Positions 60,253 to 64,000 of a stretch of 64,000 nt of DNA are shown here, one piece after another. The position numbers and the translations under genes were made by a program. Every line of letters begins with the position of its first letter. The stretch's first letter is position 1. Source of the DNA: Gordonia sp. PP30 (GTDB taxonomy: Bacteria; Actinomycetota; Actinomycetes; Mycobacteriales; Mycobacteriaceae); contig NZ_CP095864.1 of NCBI RefSeq assembly GCF_023100845.1, forward strand, positions 1-64,000, written 5' to 3'. The notes beneath the pieces are model-generated. The model worked only from the letters and a program-made list of their open reading frames with translations, did no database searches and was not told where the DNA came from.

Positions 60253-60764
60253 ATGGGATTCAAAGAAGGTGACTTCCCGCCGGTGAACCCGCCGGAATTC
60301 CTGAAAGAACCACTGCGAGACCGAGTCCGCACTCTCGCCACCCACTGGGCGGAGTACGGCTTCGGCACTCCGAAGATGGTGCACACGATCTACCTGCTCA
60401 AGGTGGGCATCCTGTACATCGTCGTCGGCTGGTGCCTCGCCGCACTGACCTCGCACCTCAACCCGGTGCACATCGGCGAGATCTGGAACCAGCCGATCAT
60501 GTACCAGAAGCTGGTCCTCTGGACGGTCCTCCTCGAGACGCTCGGCCTCGCAGGCTCGTGGGGGCCGCTGGCCGGCAAGTTCTCCCCGATGACCGGCGGC
60601 GTGCTCTTCTGCGGCCGCGGCCGGCGATCAACCCCTACGCCACCGGCGTGGACGGCGTGTACATCTGCTCGCAGTCCGCTCCGCCGGGTGCGGGAGTGCA
60701 CGGTCTGTGCGGCTTCCACGCGGCGAACTCGGCGCTGCGCAAGGCCGGCGTCGAGCTCCGATGA
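60253..60764 (+). pseudogene. DUF3556 / FAD-oxidoreductase deletion chimera
   Basis: The first ~120 codons are the DUF3556 N-terminus (MGFKEGDFPPVNPPEFLKEP ... GPLAGKFSPMTGGVLF) with one membrane helix. At about 60610-60632 the frame changes abruptly. One frame over, the last ~45 codons read INPYATGVDGVYICSQSAPP, then GAGVHGLCGFHAANSALRKA, the C-terminus of a phytoene-dehydrogenase-like FAD oxidoreductase, ending TGA 60764. Most of both genes is missing, so a deletion of about 3 kb has fused the remnants. The chimera stop still overlaps the PucR gene start (ATGA). Confidence 0.8.
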
Positions 60765-62029
60765 CGACGGCGACGGGGCCGGTGGACGCCCAGGTGCGGG
60801 CGGCCATCGGCATCGTCGCCACTCGTTTCCGGGCGATGGAGCAGCAGATCATCGACGGGATGACCGCCGGCATGCTGGAGATCGACCATCTGGACGGCGA
60901 TCCCGTCCTGGTCGATCTGCTCCGCGCCAGCGTCGAAGGCAACATCACCACCATCAACCACGTCCTCGCCAACGACATCCCCATCGCTCATCTGCAACCC
61001 ACCACCGCCGCGGTCGAGTACGCGCTGCGGCTGGCGCAGCGTCAGGTGCCGTCGAATTCGCTGATGCGCGCCTACCGGATCGGCGAGTACGAGTACAACC
61101 GCCTGGGCCTGGAATTCCTGAAGGAGCTCCAGCTCTCCGAGGAGGTCGTGATCCGCGCCGCGAGCGAGCTCGCCAGGATCGTGTTCGAGTACATCGACTG
61201 GATCAGCCAGTACGTCTTTCAGGCGTACGAGGGCGAACGGCGCCGCTGGATCGGCGCCGAGGGCAACGTCCTGTCGTCCACGGTGAACCAGCTGCTCGAC
61301 GGCGACGACGAGCCCGGTTCGTACGAGATCGAGTCGTTCGAGACGGAGACCGGGTACCGGCTCGACCGGACCCATCTCGCGCTGATCCTGTGGTCGTCGG
61401 ATCCCGGCGTGCTGCTCACCGAGATCGACCGCGCCGCCCGCTCGCTGGTGGTCGCCCTGCACTCCGGCGCCGCGCCCATCATCACCGCGGTGGACCGCAG
61501 CACGGTGTGGGCGTGGGTCCCCTTCGGCAAGCGGGTGCCGTCGGTGGACTCGGCGACCGTCGCCGGGCAGGTCCGGCTACCGGCCGGATTGCGGTTGGCC
61601 CTCGGACTGTCGGGTGCCGGGGTGGCCGGCTTCCGCCGCTCGCATCAGCAGGCCCGCGCCGCGTACGACGTCGCCACCGTGGTGCCGCGCACCGAGCCGG
61701 TGGTGGTCGGCTACGGCGACCGCGGCATCGCGGTGGTGTCGGTGATGGCCCGCGACCTGCCGTCGACGCGCGCGTGGATCCGGGACATGCTCGGCCCCTT
61801 GGCCGCGGACACTCCCGGTGCCGAGGTGCTGCGCGCGACGCTGTCGGTGTTCCTCGCATGCGGCGAGAGCCACGTCCGTACCGCGGAGCGGATGACCCTG
61901 CACCGCAACACCGTCAAGTACCGGATCGGCAAGGCGATGGAAGCGCTGCCCCGGCCCGGTGACCGGATGGACCTGGCGCTGGCGCTGACGGTCTGCGATC
62001 ACCTCGGGTCGGAGGTCTTGACACCGTGA
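60761..62029 (+). CDS. PucR-family transcriptional regulator
   Basis: 422 residues from ATG 60761. The N-terminal region is an RsbT-co-antagonist-like helical domain (ATRFRAMEQQIIDGMTAGML ... PSNSLMRAYRIGEYEYNRLG). A GGDEF-like CdaR region lies in the middle, and the C-terminal PucR HTH_30 reads GESHVRTAERMTLHRNTVKY. It probably regulates the acyl-CoA ligase operon to its left, of which it is the last surviving gene. The ATGA overlap with the deleted oxidoreductase marks the old operon structure. Confidence 0.88.
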   Translation: MTTATGPVDAQVRAAIGIVATRFRAMEQQIIDGMTAGMLEIDHLDGDPVLVDLLRASVEGNITTINHVLANDIPIAHLQPTTAAVEYALRLAQRQVPSNSLMRAYRIGEYEYNRLGLEFLKELQLSEEVVIRAASELARIVFEYIDWISQYVFQAYEGERRRWIGAEGNVLSSTVNQLLDGDDEPGSYEIESFETETGYRLDRTHLALILWSSDPGVLLTEIDRAARSLVVALHSGAAPIITAVDRSTVWAWVPFGKRVPSVDSATVAGQVRLPAGLRLALGLSGAGVAGFRRSHQQARAAYDVATVVPRTEPVVVGYGDRGIAVVSVMARDLPSTRAWIRDMLGPLAADTPGAEVLRATLSVFLACGESHVRTAERMTLHRNTVKYRIGKAMEALPRPGDRMDLALALTVCDHLGSEVLTP

Positions 62030-62085
62030 CCGGTTACCGCACGGTACATTCGGCGTGCGAACTCTCCCATTCTAAGGATTTTCTC

Positions 62086-62838
62086 ATGACGGTGACCAGG
62101 ATCGGACTGACCCGGCGGATCGGCGGCGCGGTGCTCGCCGGCGGCGCGGTGCTCGCGCTCGCGGGCTGCTCCAGCGACGGCGGATCGTCGTCGGACAAGG
62201 CCGCGTCGAGCACGACGGCATCGAGCACGACCGCCCGCAAGGACCTCCCGGTCCAGCAGCTGGTGCTCCCGGCCGACCAGTTCCCGGCCGGATTCCAGGT
62301 GCAGGAGATCCCCGAGTCGCAGCTGCAGCAGATGACCGACCAGATCCTGGCGAGCACCAAGGGCGCCAAGGTGAGCCCGGCGTCGTGCGCGCAGCTGAAC
62401 CTGGTGCCGGACCACTTCGATGTCAGCAAGGTGGGTCTCGCGGTGGCCACCAAGGGCACCGAGACCCTCGGCACGTCCGTCGTCGCCGGCCCGCAGACCA
62501 CCATGGCGCAGCAGCGTGCCTCGGCGACGGGCAAGTGCCAGCACCTCACCATGGAGTTCGCCTCCGGCCCGGCGCAGGGCGCGAAGGGCGAGGTGAACCA
62601 GAAGGTCGTGAAGGCCCCCAAGACCAAGGCCGACGACGCGATGGTCGTCGAGCAGACCACGGTGATCTCCGTCGCGGGCAAGACCCAGACGATGAAGAGC
62701 CGTGTGGGCCTGGCCCTGGTCGACGGCTACCAGGTGTCGGTCCAGGGGTCGTCGATGACTGGTCAGGCGGTCGACGAGGCGACCTTCGACGATGTCTTCG
62801 CAAAGGCCGTGAACCGGGTCGCTGAGAAGGCCGGGTAG
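62086..62838 (+). CDS. Secreted lipoprotein
   Basis: 250 residues from ATG 62086. The signal peptide (MTVTRIGLTRRIGGAVLAGG, then AVLALAGCSS) ends in a lipobox with Cys near 28. A Ser/Thr linker follows (about 30-52). The rest is a soluble beta-rich domain starting LPVQQLVLPADQFPAGFQVQ, with a Cys pair (SPASCAQL ... TGKCQHL). It resembles the sensor/PknH-like or DUF5642 lipoproteins of mycobacteria only loosely. Function unknown. Confidence 0.78.
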   Translation: MTVTRIGLTRRIGGAVLAGGAVLALAGCSSDGGSSSDKAASSTTASSTTARKDLPVQQLVLPADQFPAGFQVQEIPESQLQQMTDQILASTKGAKVSPASCAQLNLVPDHFDVSKVGLAVATKGTETLGTSVVAGPQTTMAQQRASATGKCQHLTMEFASGPAQGAKGEVNQKVVKAPKTKADDAMVVEQTTVISVAGKTQTMKSRVGLALVDGYQVSVQGSSMTGQAVDEATFDDVFAKAVNRVAEKAG

Positions 62839-62841
62839 GGC

Positions 62842-63690
62842 TCAGGCCAGCCGGGTGATCCGCACGCTCACGTCGAGTTCCGAGGTGCCGCCGCCGGTGT
62901 AGATGCCCTTGATCGGCGGCACGTCCGCGTAGTCGCGCCCGGTGCCGATCAGGATGTGGTGGCCGTCGACCGGGGTGGCGTTGGTGGGGTCGATGCCCCA
63001 CCAGCCGCCGGTCCACACTTCGACCCACGCGTGGCTCTCACCCGCGACGGTCTCGCCGATCGCGGCCGACGCCTTCGGGTGCAGGTAGCCGGAGACGTAG
63101 CGGGCCGGGATGCCGAGACTGCGGAGCATCGCGAGAGTGATGTGCGCGTAGTCCTGGCAGACCCCGGAGCGTCGTTCCCAGGCGTCGGCGGCGGTCGTGT
63201 GGACCTCGGTGGTGCCCGGCAGGTAGCGCATCTCGGCGTTCACCCGGGCGACCACCGCCTCCGCGGCGGCCGCCGGGGCGAGGTCGCCGGCGGCCTCGCG
63301 GGCGTGCGCCGCCAGCTCGTCGGTGTGCGGCGTGTAGGGCGTGGGGCACAGCATCTCGTCGCAGGCGTCGACCACCTCCGCCGACCGCAGTCGTTTCCAG
63401 TCCGCGGCGACCGCCTCCGGCGGGCGGACCTCGTCCTCGGTCTCGACCACCGCGCTGCTGATCACCTCGAGCCGATCGTGCGGGACGTGCAGGTCGAAGG
63501 TGATCACCTGCGTTCCCCAGTAGTCGGTGTACCGGTATTGCCGGGCGGTCGGGGCGGTGTCCACGTGCTCGGCCACCACCACCTGCCTGCTGTCGCCGCG
63601 CGGTGTGATCCGGGTTTCGTTGAAGCTGGTCGCGACCGGCGCCGAGTAGCTGAAACCGGTGGTGTGCACCACGCGCAGGCGGGTGGTCAT
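62842..63690 (-). CDS. Transglutaminase-like protein with bacterial N-terminal domain
   Basis: 282 residues from ATG 63690. N-terminal transglutaminase-associated beta domain (LRVVHTTGFSYSAPVATSFN). The papain-like core has Cys in RRSGVCQDYAHI, His in GESHAWVEVW and Asp in WWGIDPTNA. The C-terminal motif is HHILIGTGRDYADVPPIKGI. It is the usual partner of alpha-E (DUF403) and circularly permuted ATP-grasp proteins. The start overlaps the alpha-E stop by four bases. Probably a peptide ligase or protease of that system. Confidence 0.92.
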   Translation of the reverse strand: MTTRLRVVHTTGFSYSAPVATSFNETRITPRGDSRQVVVAEHVDTAPTARQYRYTDYWGTQVITFDLHVPHDRLEVISSAVVETEDEVRPPEAVAADWKRLRSAEVVDACDEMLCPTPYTPHTDELAAHAREAAGDLAPAAAAEAVVARVNAEMRYLPGTTEVHTTAADAWERRSGVCQDYAHITLAMLRSLGIPARYVSGYLHPKASAAIGETVAGESHAWVEVWTGGWWGIDPTNATPVDGHHILIGTGRDYADVPPIKGIYTGGGTSELDVSVRITRLA

Positions 63691-64000
63691 CGAGTCCCCT
63701 CTCCGTCGAATCCGGTCGCCAGACCGGTGTCGGTCCACGACACGTACGGGGCGACGTGGAAGTGCTCGGCCACCACCGACTCGCTCACCCCGCGGCAGGT
63801 CTGCTGGATCCCGCGCAGATAGCCGGGCAGATCGCTGACCAGCTCGTGCGGATCGATGAATTCCAGCGTGCTGCGGGCCCGGCCGAGGAGCAGCAGCGCC
63901 TCCGACTGCCCGCCCACCCGGTCCGGCCGCTTGTCGAGTTCGGCCAGGTACTGCTCGGCGACGCGGAGCGTGTGGAAGACCGATCGCGGAAACAGCCGGT
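63687..64000 (-). CDS. Alpha-E (DUF403) domain protein, partial
   Basis: The C-terminal ~104 residues, open to the right edge of the window (RLFPRSVFHTLRVAEQYLAE ... SWTDTGLATGFDGEGTR). The helical segments and the late VSESVVAEHFHVAPYVSW fit the alpha-E family that accompanies transglutaminase-like proteins. The stop at 63687 overlaps the transglutaminase ATG. The start is beyond the window. Confidence 0.85.
   Translation of the reverse strand, partial: RLFPRSVFHTLRVAEQYLAELDKRPDRVGGQSEALLLLGRARSTLEFIDPHELVSDLPGYLRGIQQTCRGVSESVVAEHFHVAPYVSWTDTGLATGFDGEGTR

Noticed and set aside
60608..60625. GCGGCCGC in the DUF3556 chimera as a cloning scar
   Set aside because: The sequence is in natural high-GC context with genomic DNA on both sides; a deletion junction explains it better.

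Overview
The window opens on the first base of dnaA and carries the replication-origin end of a high-GC actinobacterial chromosome. The order dnaA, oriC, dnaN, gnd, recF, DUF721, gyrB, gyrA, DUF3566, tRNA-Ile, tRNA-Ala, followed by the crgA / pknB-pknA-pbpA-rodA-pstP-fhaB-fhaA block and several cutinase-like enzymes, is that of the Mycobacteriales. Gordonia or a close relative is most likely, but the species is an inference.

Layout. 1-12.7 kb: replication and topology core. 13.0-13.2 kb: tRNA-Ile and tRNA-Ala. 13.27-15.40 kb: a complete IS21-type insertion sequence with a 5-bp target duplication (CCGCT). 15.6-26 kb: MmpL transporter with a divergent MarR regulator, two cutinases around an HSL-type esterase, a Pro/Ser-rich DUF4190 protein, cyclophilin, rhomboid protease, a PH-like membrane protein and CrgA. 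A tight DnaA-box cluster sits at 25.7 kb. 26.1-36.6 kb: trpG/pabA and the cell-elongation signalling operon, which couples peptidoglycan synthesis (PbpA, RodA) to Ser/Thr phosphorylation (PknA, PknB, PstP) and FHA readers.

36.8-55.2 kb: an 18.3-kb integrated element in tRNA-Leu(CAG), bounded by a perfect 75-bp direct repeat (36820-36894 and 55144-55218). It carries a tyrosine integrase broken by a frameshift in the HxLRH box, an excisionase-like HTH protein, a DUF2637 membrane protein, a frameshifted serine recombinase and a dense set of putative defence genes. These are a MerR-DUF433 / DUF5615 pair, a one-polypeptide restriction-methylase, a HicA-like protein, and four different genes with a HEPN-type R-N-x-x-x-H motif: ApeA-like (RNGLSH), Abi-like (RNRVAH), TIGR02391 (RNPSAH) and an unclassified one (RNYAAH). 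The ApeA-like gene is split by one in-frame TAG. The Abi-like gene is split by an IS3 element and can be rejoined exactly.

The most unusual feature is a dispersed motif, GGGGACGTGAC, found about twelve times, almost only in the gaps between modules of the element and mostly in alternating orientation. Five copies lie 55-58 nt upstream of a start codon. Two copies are embedded in a ~40-bp inverted repeat (around 39.9 and 54.2 kb) that flanks most of the cargo. This looks like an element-wide regulatory or modular-junction signal that I cannot assign to a known family.

55.2-64 kb: host chromosome again. It begins with the probable displaced terminator of tRNA-Leu, then TetR plus YciI-like, an RsiV-like lipoprotein, a second TetR divergent from a thioesterase, an acyl-CoA ligase, a DUF3556/FAD-oxidoreductase deletion chimera, a PucR-type regulator, a lipoprotein, a transglutaminase and a partial alpha-E protein.
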